A stretch of DNA of 64,000 nucleotides from Acephala macrosclerotiorum (GCA_014904845.1 MU119207.1:619104-683103), one strand, 5' to 3'; positions 33,977 to 45,747 are shown, numbered from the stretch's first letter. Notes: generated by a model from the letters alone, not told the origin. A program made the numbers and translations.

Positions 33977-35011
33977 ATGACAATTCCAATGGCATTGAAC
34001 GAGATTTCCTGGCAAAGCGCTTTCTGGTCGCTGCCACCCCTCGCAATCAACACAATGATGCAACCCACCGGCCGAGTTTGCGGTTTCGACCCCTCCCTTC
34101 GCACCTACCTCCGCGCTTCCCCCATCATTTGCGCATTCGACACCATCACCATCCTCACCCGCTTCATCGCCTATCGTCGCCTCGGCTTTTCATCCCCTCT
34201 CGCCGCCAAGAAAATCCTCAATGCCCGCGGTCATAACGAGGAAGACAATGAACCCGGAGGCATCCGAATATTAGAGCAAGTCCTATTCCTTCGCTGCGTC
34301 TGGTTCATCGTCGGTGTTCTCCCACAAGTCATCAAATTATCCGCTTGTTCTGGAATCCCGTGGACGCAACTATGGGCTTGCTTCTACCTCTCCTCCTTTC
34401 TGGTGCTAGAAGCGATGAACATCCTCTCCATGTTTGCAGTCGAAGAACTCGGTCCCGACCCAGCGGAAGTTGCTCTACTCAAGGACCGACTATTTTTATT
34501 CGATAGATTCTGTGGCGGGCAGGCTGTCCTGCTGCAACTGGCCCTCCTAGCTTGGGTCGACCTGAAAGTCATCCCTCCCGACCCGAACTTGATACAAAGA
34601 TGGACATTCCGCGCCTTGAGATTCAGCGCGCATTTCATCATTTTCCTGGTTCACGTCCCGCTCATGGCGCTCCAATCCGACATGGCGACGCCTTCGCCCA
34701 ATCGCCGTTTAGGAGGACTGGTGATGTCGATGCTGGTTGTTTACATCTTGCTAGCTGGGGTTCAACGACATCACTTCAGTCAATTGTACTTTATTTTCTC
34801 GATTGCGATTTCGTCATTCTCGTGGTTGTTGTTTTTCTTTCCAGTTACGAAGACTCATATTCTGCTTTGTGAACCGGGGAATAGGGGACATAGGAATGTG
34901 TTAGCTTTTGATTTCTGTTGTAGGATTTTGTGTTTTGGGGTCTTTTGGTATGCGATGCATTATGATCCGACTAGGACCTTCAAACCGCAGTGGACTGAAG
35001 TCTTAGGCTAG
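33977..35011 (+). CDS. Multi-pass membrane protein of unknown function
   Basis: An uninterrupted frame of 344 codons has at least six hydrophobic segments. Examples are ASPIICAFDTITILTRFIAY, CVWFIVGVLPQVIKL, GGQAVLLQLALLAWVDL, FSAHFIIFLVHVPLMAL, LGGLVMSMLVVYILLAG, LYFIFSIAISSFSWLLFFF and FDFCCRILCFGVFWYAM. A Met at 34049 or 34052 (MMQPTGRVCGFDPS) is an alternative start; the first Met at 33977 gives the longest product. No signature of a known transporter is visible, and I do not recognise the family. The MITE ends about 90 bases before the start codon, so it could affect the promoter. Confidence 0.72.
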   Translation: MTIPMALNEISWQSAFWSLPPLAINTMMQPTGRVCGFDPSLRTYLRASPIICAFDTITILTRFIAYRRLGFSSPLAAKKILNARGHNEEDNEPGGIRILEQVLFLRCVWFIVGVLPQVIKLSACSGIPWTQLWACFYLSSFLVLEAMNILSMFAVEELGPDPAEVALLKDRLFLFDRFCGGQAVLLQLALLAWVDLKVIPPDPNLIQRWTFRALRFSAHFIIFLVHVPLMALQSDMATPSPNRRLGGLVMSMLVVYILLAGVQRHHFSQLYFIFSIAISSFSWLLFFFPVTKTHILLCEPGNRGHRNVLAFDFCCRILCFGVFWYAMHYDPTRTFKPQWTEVLG

Positions 35012-36043
35012 GTGAGCTCTGACGCTAGGGAATTCGATGCAAATGAGATCTCACAGTTAATCATTGTAGCAACGCATGCCTATGGACTCGTGGTGTCATG
35101 TTCAGACGTTGCTCTTTCCTTCCACCGTAAAGCTGAGCTGGTAGTTCTCGGCACGAGATTCACAAGAGTCTTCAAGTAAAAGTGATTTGATAGACTAATG
35201 TTAACTTTTCGGAATCAGAATTACATTTGTGGTGTTTCGTTACTCCTAGATTCACAGAACATTCTGGATTTGCTGTGCTGTGTGAATTATCTTTAAACTT
35301 GACTGGACTTCCTAGGCCCACGTGCTACTCGCTGGCAGTCTCATTCCCTCCACCTTAATTCATGAGATATCCAGCACTCACCTGCGTTGATTGTGTTCGA
35401 AATCAGAGCATGGAATTATAGTAGAGACACGGACGGCTATAAATACTCTCCAAATAGATGCATCTTCTTTCCTGCCATCATGCACGAATATATTTGTCTT
35501 CACGCAAACGGAACAACTTCAATTTATCCGCACAACAGCCTACAATACCCATCACAAGTTTTCCGAACCTCGAGAATGTGAACGTGTACTTATCTGAGAC
35601 GAATTAATATGTCCCTTTACAGATTCAGCGTTGGTGACATGGTGTGGTTAGAGACTCAGATCGCTGGGCTTTTCACTGGACGGTTGCCGAGAGGTCTATA
35701 CCCCGCGCTACAGAGAGACTTCCAACACAAAGACCTGCTGGCTATGCCCCTTCTCGCGACGGAATCCTCACCACCATGAGGACTGGCGCCCTGAAGCTAG
35801 GTATCATCTCTATAATCTTTCAATTGGTAGATGAGATAAAGACGAAGGAAGTGGTTGGCAATTTGTGGAAGCGAAATGCAAGGGTGATAGAAAAGCATGG
35901 GCTAGAGACGGGGTGCATTAGGAAGAACATGGCCCATAGAATACCTGATCCTCTTAAAAAATTTTGCTCTCTTTAATCGTTAAAGATATGCATTGTGAAT
36001 GTGATCAGCCTGATAAACAGATGAGCACACTATATTTCAGCTT
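35012..36043. other. Intergenic, no supported gene
   Basis: A 110-codon frame at 35644-35976 and several shorter ones lack homology I can see. Nothing else recognised. Confidence 0.4.
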
Positions 36044-38037
36044 CTATCCAAGTATCACAGAGTTGACCTGGATTCCCTCAAAGAACTTTTCCCGAGTGAT
36101 TTCACCCACACCCAGTCGTGTAAATTTGAAGTTTCTTCCTTCACTGACATCTCTCAACATCATCACATTATGGGCTTGAAAATTCTTCGTCGAAGTTACA
36201 GTTGAAACAAGAAGACAATACATATCTTCCAACACAAAACTTTCCTGGTCCAACGCAGCCCACCCACAAGACTCTCCCCTCGAATCGAACAACTTATGGC
36301 ACGTTATATCTCGTCGCTTGTACAACAAGTCCTGAAAGCTTTCAGAAGCAACGATATTGAATTCTGAAGCTGGAATCGTAAAATCAGAATGATAAATACG
36401 ACAAATGGGCGCGCAGACAACTAATCCTTTCCCTATAAATTTCGACTCATCCAGTACATATTTTGCAGAAGACACTTCAAAGTTCCCGAGTCGTAAAAGC
36501 CGTAAAATCGGTTGCTGGTCTACGTCCATCGATAGCAGAGTCTGAAAGTGAAAGATAGGTCCATCTAACGCAGCCCAAGACCAGCTCGGCGCTCTCGGTG
36601 TCGGGGGCTGTTGCATTCCTCCAGTTGCTGATATCCAGAGGAGACAGCTATGCAGTTTATATAACCATATGCCATCAAGATAAATTTCTCCGAGCGAAGA
36701 CTTGAAGAAGTTTGATAATCCTGCCATGGCGAATAGTTTGTCCATGTGTATGGTGAGTTTTCGCCTCGAGTAATCTTCTACAATCTTCAACCAATCGTCC
36801 AGGCTGGGCAGCGTACTAAGCCTAGAGTACTTGCCGAATGCGTTTGAATTGATTGTAGTGTTTTGATCCCGTCGAAGATCAAGGTAGTCTTCTGCTGTAA
36901 GGCGTTCCTTACATTCCCATATCACACGGTCATTCCTGAAGTGAAGGATTCGCTTGGGCAGAACAGATTTCTTGAAGACACCATCCTCTCTCACTCAAAG
37001 CGTTATTTTCAAATCCGTCTGCTATAGAACCGGAATGTTCCTTGAATATGAGTGACGAATGTTCTTGGGAAGCTGTAACCGTGATTGGAACTTTGATCCC
37101 TTCAAGTCTTGAAGATGACTGTAACAGACATCCTCCGCGCCCGTCTTTCGCGCTAGAAGCAGCAATAGTGACAATTGCGTTCCGGTATACTGCATCCATT
37201 GTAGCCGATTCGGACTTCCAGTCTTCCTGGCTGTCTTGGACAATACACAATGTGTCTACCCAGAGGAATCGAAGTCCAAGTCCTCGAGTAATTGCTACAG
37301 CATCAAAAGCCGTCTTCGAGAGCATACTAGGGTCAATGGAGACGAGGTGGGCTTGAAGCGAAGACTTGTAGGTTCTGAGGCCAACATTACCACCCCAGCA
37401 GTGACTAAGTGCAGCATACTCGCCTGTCATCGCCATTGTCCGTATCAACCTTAGAATTGGTGAGCCGTCTGAGGAGGTTACTTCCAGAACTCTGCGAGGC
37501 AGGTACTCTATAGAATCATCGCGGCAGCTTGCATGATTCTCAAGGCACCCAGAGAGCCAACCACGATACAGATTGAATCTTGACTTGAAATCCAAATAAA
37601 AAGCGGGTGGTAAGCTCCTGCCGATCGCAAACCCGGCTTCAGCAGCAGGACTACCTTCAAATCGTCAGCCTACTGAAATATAGGATTGAACAAGCACCGG
37701 CATCCCTGAAGGCGTGAGAGATAGTGACAGTTTTATCCTGCTTAGCAAAAACGTCGACAAAGCGCCCAACCGAATCCCCGATCTTTACGAACACGCGTGA
37801 TGTTCCAACAGGATCACCTTGTGCATCTGATGCCCCAGTGTAAAGTTTTATAGCGTCATCTTTGATGCCTTTGACTCGAACATTGGCGAGGGCAGATAAG
37901 AAGAGGTTGCATAGCTCGCAGGCCTTCGCCGATCGCTTCAGCGCTAGGAGAGTGGCGAATAAACGACATCCTTCAGATGACTGGCCGCTTGAGACTATTC
38001 GGAATTGCAATTTCTCGCAAGCATAACAGAGGACCAT
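36044..38037 (-). pseudogene. HET-domain gene, complete but with a single-base frameshift
   Basis: Exon 1 (37698-38037) starts MVLCYACEKLQFRI. A 43-bp intron (37655-37697) joins DAG to SPAAEAGFAIGRS. Then follow the HET blocks YAALSHCWGG, LRFLWVDTLCIVQDS and AIVTIAASSA, and NALSERGWCLQE. Here the frame breaks at 36968-36970, where one extra A/T turns the expected LQESVLPKRILHF into LQEICSAQAN. Dropping one base reconnects to VIWECKERL, DDWLKIVEDYSRRKLT, MDKLFAMAGLS and RAPSWSWAALDGPI, ending at 36044. All HET landmarks are present. It may be a recent pseudogene, a segregating allele, or an assembly error. Function in intact form: non-self recognition and cell death after hyphal fusion. Confidence 0.82.
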
Positions 38038-38523
38038 TGCTGAAATGAGGGTTAAAAGTATAGTTTCGTGGCTTAGCGAAGCTCTCTAAGTTATGATAGA
38101 TATTTGAGACCGGCGGATACTACGACGACGACCCCGCTCGATGCTATGTAAGCACGTGCTCCATTTTTATATCCTCCAGAACACCAACCAACCAACCAAG
38201 CTCTGCTCAGAAGTCAAGAAAAAGTGGGTCTAAATGTATCAGTTGGAAAATCACACATGAATTGCCGAACGAAACTCCTCTCCATCCCCACATCTCCTCA
38301 ACTCAACAATCGTCCTCAACTCACACTGATAGAAACCTTCACAATTCTCACCCTTCTGTACAAACACGCCCTCACTTTGAAATCATCGCCCCTCAAGCAA
38401 GCGAAAGATGGCGCGCAATCAGAACCGAATGTTCCAGTCTTGCTGTCATAGCCCTGATGTGTATTACCAGGAGTCGACTGGTACGCTTGTGCTCTGGCGC
38501 CTTGGATCTGACTGTTTCACAAC
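38038..38523. other. Intergenic
   Basis: Upstream of the HET gene and downstream of the chitin-binding pseudogene. No gene recognised. Confidence 0.45.
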
Positions 38524-39630
38524 CGAGCAGCCCGCATTCTCAGGTCAGTCGCAGTATCCGAATTCGGTGTTGAACTCCAAGTTGGCTAGACAATTGTACA
38601 GATTAGGAAATCCGTCAACGCACTTGTAGAAGGTCCTACAATTGTCCGGATTCACGTAAACGCCGTTAGGTTCCTAGCAAATGCCATCCAGAAAATGGCA
38701 GTCCTAATTGGCTAAATCGACACATGGCTTGCTCTCGTCGCTCCATCCTTGGCCTTGACCGCAAGAGACCGATTCTGAGATGCCTGGGGTTGGGTCGAGG
38801 GAGATCGGGATGCAGTTGTAATAAGTTGCTAGAATGAGCTACAATCTTGAGGATTAGCGTAGAATCCATTTTCAGGGCGGAAAAATGTGCTAAAGTAGCG
38901 GTCTAAATCTGTTGAATTTTCATAGGGTAGGCAAAATGTGAGATATTAATTGCTTGATTTTAAACCTAAAACACTTAGATTATTTCCTTCTTTAAATAAG
39001 TAAATCCTTCCTTTATTCTAATCCAAATGATGTGATTTACACTAAAATTGCGTAATATAAAGAAATAATAAAGCATTTATTAATTCTTTATTAATTCTTT
39101 ATTTTAATAAATAAAAAAAAAAAATATTTCAAAAAAAAAAAAAAATAAAGAACTAATAAATCCTTTATATCTTTAATAATAAAGAATTTATAATCCTTTT
39201 ATTACTTCTTTATTTAAGCCTTTATCTTATAAAATAAGAACTAACTGAAAACTTATTTTTCTTTAATAAAGAAAACAAAGAATTACTCATTAATTCTAAC
39301 AAAATCAGCAATGTCGACACAGGACATATTAGCATCGGACCAATCCTAACCCTCGCCGCAGGTTCCAATTTTGGCAATTCTAGGGGATTATTTGAGAGTA
39401 GGAGATACATTCGAAGCAGTGGGTGCACTCGTCTGGATTGGCGAAGATGCATGATCCCAGACCACCGCAGTTCCCGGCCTTGATCTATGAGCAATGGTGA
39501 AGAGAAACGCGAAAATTCTCTGCTGATGGGGTCGATCGGGAAATTTGAGGAAGTGAGAGTTTTCGAGCGAGAATGATCTGTGATCAAGGAGAGAGGGGAG
39601 CGGCCAGGCGAAGAATGCATAGAAGAGCTT
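38524..39630 (-). pseudogene. Secreted chitin-binding protein with CBM14/peritrophin-A-type domains, broken
   Basis: On the minus strand three related Cys-rich segments appear. Near 39320-39480: CIFANPDECTHCFECI and DWSDANMSCVDIAD. Near 38720-38890: ENGFYANPQDCSSF and GQGWSDESKPCVDLAN. Near 38524-38700: NGVYVNPDNCRTFYKC, YNCLANLEFNTEFGYCD and PENAGC. The last is a near-complete peritrophin-A pattern (six Cys, aromatic residues, F-N-x-x-x-x-x-C-D). Stops interrupt it: TAG before DC, TAG after GIC, TGA after FGYCD, and others. An AT-rich block (38930-39300) separates the first segment from the rest. Near 39610-39630 a signal-peptide-like reading KALLCILRLAAPLSL follows ATT where ATG would be expected. 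The family binds chitin and occurs in fungal cell-wall proteins and effectors such as Avr4. Confidence 0.75.
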
Positions 39631-39963
39631 TAATGATTTGACTGAGTAGGAAAGGACAGCGAGAGAGGATGAGGATCGAGGAAGCGGAAACGGATTATTG
39701 AGCGTAATTATATGGGAATAAGTAACGACGCGAAGCTGTTTCCTTGACAGACGGAGCGGACTCTGCAAGGAAGGTGCGACCGATCAACGAGGTGACGGGG
39801 GATCAAGTTAGGAAATATTCGTATTGTCATCGTAGTAGAGTATCTATAAAGTCCAAGAAATGTGCTGAATATCAAACAAGTTATACTTTGGCATACCTTT
39901 TGTCGCCAGAAGAAGAGCGTGCATTGAGCCTGAGATTAGGTGCGACTTGTATGACTCGGACCA
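39631..39963. other. Intergenic
   Basis: Former promoter side of the chitin-binding pseudogene. No gene recognised. Confidence 0.4.
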
Positions 39964-41090
39964 TCATACTAGCTGAAGCATCCCATGCTTTGTAGTCCGA
40001 TCGAACAAAAAGTCTCTATAAGCGACCAAGATGCCCAACCTGCGAAATCTGTCTTGGACCTTCGGATCTTGCTCCTCAAGAGGATAGATCATCACCCATC
40101 TTCGCTCGATGAACCCGTACCCATCATCAAGCTTCCGAGCAACACACAAGCGCAGGTAGCATGTGTTCGCAGGTGGACCACCGTCGAGTTGGTCTGGATC
40201 AGGACGAGCCAAAACATTCCTACCGTTCTTGCTCATTTCGTCGCTGGAAATGACTAGTCCTCTGAGCGTGATGGCACATTCATTCATCTGACTCCAAGGA
40301 TCATTCACTGGAAACGCTGTCTGTCTTCGACCTCTGATGACAGCAACATCGTAATTGTGGGTCTTCCCATTACCTTTGCGAATCGAATGAGGGAACGCCA
40401 CGATACGAAGGATAGCGATAGGCGCGATTCAGGGTATCCTTGGGGGGAGACTTTCCGAATTGGTGGTAAGCCCATAAACTCACGCCATCCTCATCGTCGT
40501 CGAGACATCTCATAAGCAAGCCCTCTTGCCAAATCTCCTTGCCAAAGACCGTAGACGTAAGAATCTTGGCCAGAGTATTCGGATCCCAAGATATCTTGGT
40601 GCTTCTCGAAGAATGCTTTAGTGATCCCTAACAGATCGGCTAGTTTGTCCTTGTCCGGGTACGTGAGAACACGCGAGCAATAGTTCTCAACCAGGGAATA
40701 CCAGGCCAAGTACACTTCTTGCTTCGCATATGGCTCAGTTCTCGTGGCTCCCACACCAGTCGTCAGAAGCATCTGTTGCATGAGCTCACCGTCCCAGGAC
40801 ACGTGACTCTCGCCTTCGAGACCCTGCTCGGCACTTGCACCTCTTGACACTCTCAAGCAACCTCAAAAGTTGTCCAATGAATGGCGCATCAAGAGAGGAT
40901 TCGTTCCTGTAAGCACCACCCGCGTTCGCTCAAGCCTCCTTCGTTGGTGATGTGAAATGCGTTTGGGACAGCTGGATGTATGATCAGACCCGACCTTCGG
41001 TCATCGCAGCTTCTAATGGCGCGCAAGTCGTAAAGTCCTAGAAAATCTGCGTCGGTGTCGATGGCGGAATCTACAGAAATTTATACCTAT
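39964..41090 (-). pseudogene. HET-domain gene, C-terminal remnant
   Basis: Only the region after the HET core survives. The minus strand reads FHITNEGGLSERGWCLQERI, then a TGA in place of the Arg codon and AIHWTTFEVA with the Trp of W-E-C as TGA (40850-40950). It continues AWYSLVENYCSRVLTYPDKD and YVYGLWQGDLARGL. A frame slip at about 40511 is followed by DDDEDGVSLWAYHQFG and, after a second break at about 40400, FPHSIRKGNGKTHNYDVAV to the end at 39964. The N-terminal SH-x-WG and DSLCI blocks are absent upstream. Two stops are one transition from sense codons, so RIP or simple decay is possible. Not functional. Confidence 0.75.
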
Positions 41091-41528
41091 GCATTCCGAT
41101 AAATGGATGGCATTCGCCTAGCCTGTTCGGCCCAATCAAGCTAACTTGGCCATGGCAAGTTTGCTAAGATAGATAAATACCCTTTAAATTAAGGGAAACT
41201 CAAGCTGGCCCAAGTCCATGTACCTTCAAGGCTTACTCTTGGTTCTCATGACGATAGCTTACAGCAAGCGTATATGTAAAGGCATGATGAAGCTCACGAT
41301 CGAAGACAGAAAGGTGCTGAAGTGATGTAGTCAGAGTTAGGGCAAGAATAGCTAGACTCGGCTAGCTAGCATACAAGGCTCAGGACATTCTAAGACCACC
41401 TCGGACTAGCGGCCGATGCGGGGCAAGATATTTTTTGGAGGGGCAACAGAACAACCCCGCGATCCCATAAAATCCCAATCCTCGACAATTCTTTCGCAAC
41501 TTTTTGCAACGGAGATACACAACTCACG
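41091..41528. promoter_or_regulatory. Upstream region of ADE13
   Basis: Non-coding by inspection. No motif singled out with confidence. Confidence 0.45.
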
Positions 41529-43608
41529 ATGTCGGGCAATCAGATCTACCAGACTCCGTTGGCATCGCGGTATGCTAGTAAGTATTCCTCTCCCTCCACG
41601 CAGTCAATTATCTTCCTTTGTGTTGTGGTCTGACGCTCAGTCGATTAACTTTGTGGACAGGCATGCAGATGAAGCACCTCTTCTCTGCTAAGCAACGTGC
41701 GGAAACATGGGTATGTGCTGCCTAATAACAATGACTTGTTGCTATGCTAATCCGACGCTTTCAGAGACAATTATGGGTATGGCTTGCAGAAGGGGAGAAA
41801 GAATTGGGCTTGGATATCAGCGACGAAGCCATCGCGCAGCTCAAGGCAAACATCGAGATGACAGAGCAAGACTTCCACGTCGCTGCTGAGGAAGAGCGCA
41901 TGTAAGTCTATGTTCAGTGGCAGACGCAAAGAACACTTTTCTGACAAGCTGTGCTATTGACAGACGTCGACACGATGTTATGGCTCACGTTCATGCATTT
42001 GGGGTTCGAGCTCCGGCAGCTGCTGGCATTATCCACTGGGGTGCAACTAGCTGCTATGTAACTGTAAGCTATACCACTACGAACTTCTCTGTAGTCTGAG
42101 GTTCGCTGAAAATCAATTCTGACTGACTTTCTCTCCTAGGACAATGCCGATCTCATCTTCCTCCGCGACGGTCTCGACCTCCTCCTCCCAAAGCTCGCCG
42201 GAGTCATCAATAAACTTTCGCAGTTCGCAATCGAGTACAAAGATATGCCAACCCTCGGATACAGTGAGTGTTTTCAAGTCAATTCTTCGTTATTCGGATC
42301 GTTTTGGGAAACGTCAGACATAGTTCACCCCCGAAACATACTTGATCCTCTTCATCCAGCCCCTTCCGTCTTGAGACCTATCTTAAAGAAGCAATACTAA
42401 TTATTTGACTTCCCGCAGCTCACTATCAACCAGCCCAACTACTCACAGTTGGAAGGAGAGCCGCGCAATGGGTCCAAGATCTCATGATGGATCTAGAGGA
42501 TATTGAGAAAGTCAGAGCTGATCTCCGATTCAGAGGCGCACAAGGCACAACAGGCACACAAGCAAGCTTCATGGAGATCTTCCATGGCAATACCGAGAAG
42601 ATAGACAGACTCAACGAGATTCTCTGCGAGAAAGCCGGATTCCCGAAATGCTACAGCATCAGCACCCAAACCTACACCCGAAAGGTCGACCTCCGAGTCG
42701 CCAACGCGCTCTCAGCATTCGGTGCCACCGTCCAGAAAATTGGGTCCGATATCAGACATCTTGCCTCCCAGAAGGAAATCGAAGAGCCTCGCGAAGCTTC
42801 ACAGATCGGATCCTCAGCAATGGCATACAAGCGAAACCCCATGCGTTGCGAGCGAATCTGCGGTCTTGGTCGCCATCTCTCCAACATCAACAAGGACTGC
42901 TCAGACACTTTCGCTTCCCAATGGTTTGAACGTACACTAGACGATTCGGCGTACGTCTTATTTCCATACTAATTTGCTGTTTTCTTCTAAAAAAAAAAAA
43001 AAAACTCCAGAGCTGGGGGCTGTCTCAGGAGCCTGCATGCAAACGGATCAAATCCGTTTGCTCTATGTCTCAGCTCCTAAGACAGCTCTCGATTCCGGAG
43101 CTCTCTCCCAGATCTTGACTTTTTACAGTGCTAATAAGCTGGTAGTATCCGCAGAATCGACATCCCACATATGTTCCTCTCGGCCGATGCTATTCTCATG
43201 ACTCTCGACAATGTCTGCTCTGGCCTCGTTGTATATCCTAAGAGAATCCATGCTCGATTAATGGAGGAACTCCCTTTCATGGCCACCGAAAATATGATCA
43301 TGAAGATGGTTGCTCTCGGAAAGTCAAGACAAGATGCTCACGAGGAGATCCGAGTTCTGTCGCATGAAGCCAGCATTGTTGTGAAGGAGGAGGGAGGCAA
43401 GAACAACCTGATTGATCTGATCAAGAAGAGCGAGTTCTTCGAGCCAATTTGGGGCGAGGTGGATGATATGCTGGACCCTACGCTGTTCATCGGAAGATGT
43501 CCTGAACAAGTCATGAAATACTGTGGGCCAGGTGGAGAGGTAGAAGAGGCGCTCAAGCCGTACAAGAAGCACATTGATGCTAGTACGAAGGTTGAGCTGA
43601 CTGTTTAG
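41529..43608 (+). CDS. ADE13: Adenylosuccinate lyase
   Basis: It catalyses two fumarate-releasing steps of purine synthesis, on SAICAR and on adenylosuccinate. Seven exons keep one frame: 41529-41577, 41661-41710, 41765-41901, 41964-42063, 42140-42263, 42419-42950 and 43146-43608, 484 residues, the usual fungal length. Landmarks are [31 protein letters not shown], the catalytic [32 protein letters not shown], and the fumarase/lyase signature [16 protein letters not shown]. The last exon begins [18 protein letters not shown]. Cytosolic homotetramer in the family. The sixth intron is 195 bp with a strong foldback, while the others are 54-155 bp. The gene appears fully intact. Confidence 0.95.
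43010..43102. repeat. Foldback (inverted repeat) inside ADE13 intron 6
   Basis: The outer arms pair AGAGCTGGGGGCTGTCTCAG with GCTCCTAAGACAGCTCTCGA and neighbouring bases. The inner arms GCAAACGGAT (43039-43048) and ATCCGTTTGC (43052-43061) are perfect, with a 3-base loop. An A run (42990-43003) precedes it. Possibly a small inserted element; it lies wholly between the splice sites. Confidence 0.75.
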
Positions 43609-44021
43609 GGGATTTGGGTTGGCTACAGTCTTTTGTGGTCCGGAAGTCTCCTTTGAATTTCCTCAGACCTGAGTACAATGGGAACGCACATAGGGGATGG
43701 TAACCCACCGATGGGGCGCTTTTCGGTTGCACTTCACAAAAGCGATGTTTCTGCAGTCTTCGGGATTTTCCTTCTTGGATATCTGCTTATATGGATGCAG
43801 ATGTCCTTGAAACTGCTGGACGACTAAAGCTTGGCGGAGACATAGATAGGAAACACTATCATAAAGCAATGATTTTTTACTGAAACAAAGCCCCTTTCAT
43901 ACCCGCTTTCATTGCCTACGTCTCTAACAATTAAAATTAACAATTCATTACATATACAGCAAGTGCCTCTATCTCTCCCCAACTTCCCTACACCCCAAAA
44001 CCATCCTCTCCCAACACAACC
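43609..44021. other. Intergenic
   Basis: 3' flank of ADE13 and leader of the GNAT pseudogene. No gene recognised. Confidence 0.5.
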
Positions 44022-45677
44022 ATGTCAAATTGGCACCCCTACCAACCACCACCACTCCTCATCACCCAACCCCTAGTCCCCGGCTTCCTCCCCCGCCGCC
44101 AAGAAACAATCACCCTAACTCCCGCCACACCGTCCGACTACTTCATCCTCTCAACCCTCGAATCAAAAGCCTGGTCCACCGACCCGCTCCAAATCCTTTC
44201 AGGTGGACCTCTTCAACACTCCACCTCCAGCCTCCTTTCACGGAAAGACTGGTTGGTTGCTGAATATGGTAACAACAAGAGGAAGGACCGATGGATAAAG
44301 AAAGCGGTTTCGGATCGGGAATTGTCTAGAGGTGTTGGGCATGATGGGGAGTTTCGCATTTACGGGGCCGCGTATTGAAAGATTATTCGTCTGGGTCCTG
44401 TTACTACAAACGGCGGGAAGAGCAGAAAGGATCCGGAGAAGCAGAGGGAGAAGTCAGAAGTCAACGATACAGACATAGTTGAAAAGGACCCAGGCATTTT
44501 GACTCTCAAAGGCCCTGACAACGCGAGATATAAGAACGAGAACTACAAGGAGGAAATCGACAAAGATTAATCGGAGCGAAAAGAAGTGAATACGGTAGAG
44601 ATTAAATTAATTTACAGCGTGATCAAAAATAATCACGTTAATTGATTAAAATCATGATTAACTTGATTAAATTAAATTATAATTAACCAAAATCCAAAAA
44701 ATCATGATTATAATTAGGATTATAATTAATTATAATCATGATTAACTATGATTAACCACGTGACTCTAGTAAAAAATAATACTTTTCGAAATTATAAAGA
44801 CTTTATATATTAAAATAAGTTATATTTGATAAAAAAAACTATAAATAATTTTATTTGATTTATAATAAAGTAGCAAAGAGTCGAAGATTCGAAATAGAGG
44901 ATTAAATCGGAAGTTCGGCATTTCGCTAAGCTCGCTTGTGGCGCGCGCGATACTCGCTTTGTCCTAGCCCTGGAGCTGCCGATTGGTCAGATCTTAATTT
45001 AGAGCCTTTTGCGCCACTTCGGACGAAGCCGCATTTAGTCACGTGTTAATCAAGTTAATGTAGTATAATCATGATTAATAGTATATTTTCATGTTTAAAT
45101 TATGATTAACGACCCATAATCTAATTTAATCTAATCATTTATCACGCTGAAATTAAATAAGGAAAATCAATGAGATTAATACCTTTCGAAAGATCCATGG
45201 GATGCGTGGGAAGAGACTATGCAAGTAAGGCATCCTTCACCCTCGTCCCTTTCTATCTTCAACTCCCGCAACGCGCCCTTTGAACTTCCAAGCATTACAA
45301 AAACTACAACTTCTGCTCTTGAACTAACACTCCCAAGAACTCGACATGCTCTGGGTCTACCCAAGCTTTCAAAATCAAGGCATCGGAACAAAGATCCTGC
45401 TAGATGGCCTAGAACGAATCGACAAGCTCCATCTCCAATATGCATTGACGGTTAGCGAGAATGGCATGAAGCTATATAAAAAGCATGATTCGAAATTAAA
45501 AACATAGGATTATTCGACTTGTCAAAATATGCAGATGGGAAGTCGAAGGTGATCGCCAAGAGATGGGTCATGAATCGACCAGCTAAGCCGTTGAGTTATT
45601 CTGAGGCCTTGAGGCGCAAGAGTGCATGGCCCGAGGGAATGGACTGGACTGCAAGTGATTGCCACCATAAGGCCTAG
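44022..45677 (+). pseudogene. GNAT-family N-acetyltransferase, interrupted by a transposon
   Basis: The N-terminal part (44022-44378) starts MSNWHPYQPPPLLITQPLVP, with a typical fungal GNAT opening (ETITLTPATPSDYFILSTLE), and ends in a TGA. After the 535-bp hAT derivative (44615-45149) the coding relic resumes. WVYPSFQNQGIGTKILLDGL at ~45357 contains the acetyl-CoA-binding Q-x-x-G-x-G motif A, followed by ALTVSENGMKLYKKHD. A further frame change near 45500 leads to LSKYADGKSKVIAKRWVMN and the end at 45677. Stops, the insertion and the frame change show that it is dead. GNAT enzymes transfer acetyl from acetyl-CoA to amines; the substrate is unknown. Confidence 0.75.
44615..45149. mobile_element. 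Non-autonomous hAT deletion derivative (535 bp)
   Basis: It starts CAGCGTGAT and ends ATCACGCTG, like the large hAT at 5886-23542. Its left ~200 bases match 5886-5994 joined directly to 7986-8110, without the piggyBac. Its right ~290 bases match 23206-23542. The transposase region is deleted. Flanking bases are A/T-rich, and I see no exact 8-bp duplication. Confidence 0.9.
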
Positions 45678-45747
45678 AAGTGCTGTGCCAATGTGGCACC
45701 GTATGTACAATATAACGAACTATCGACAGATCTATGGCCTACTTGAG

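Noticed and set aside
35644..35976. 110-codon frame as a gene
   Set aside because: No motif, no splice partners, no recognisable similarity; kept only as an unassigned frame.
38224..38629. Several + strand frames of 70-100 codons
   Set aside because: They partly lie opposite the chitin-binding pseudogene, whose Cys pattern on the minus strand is far more convincing.
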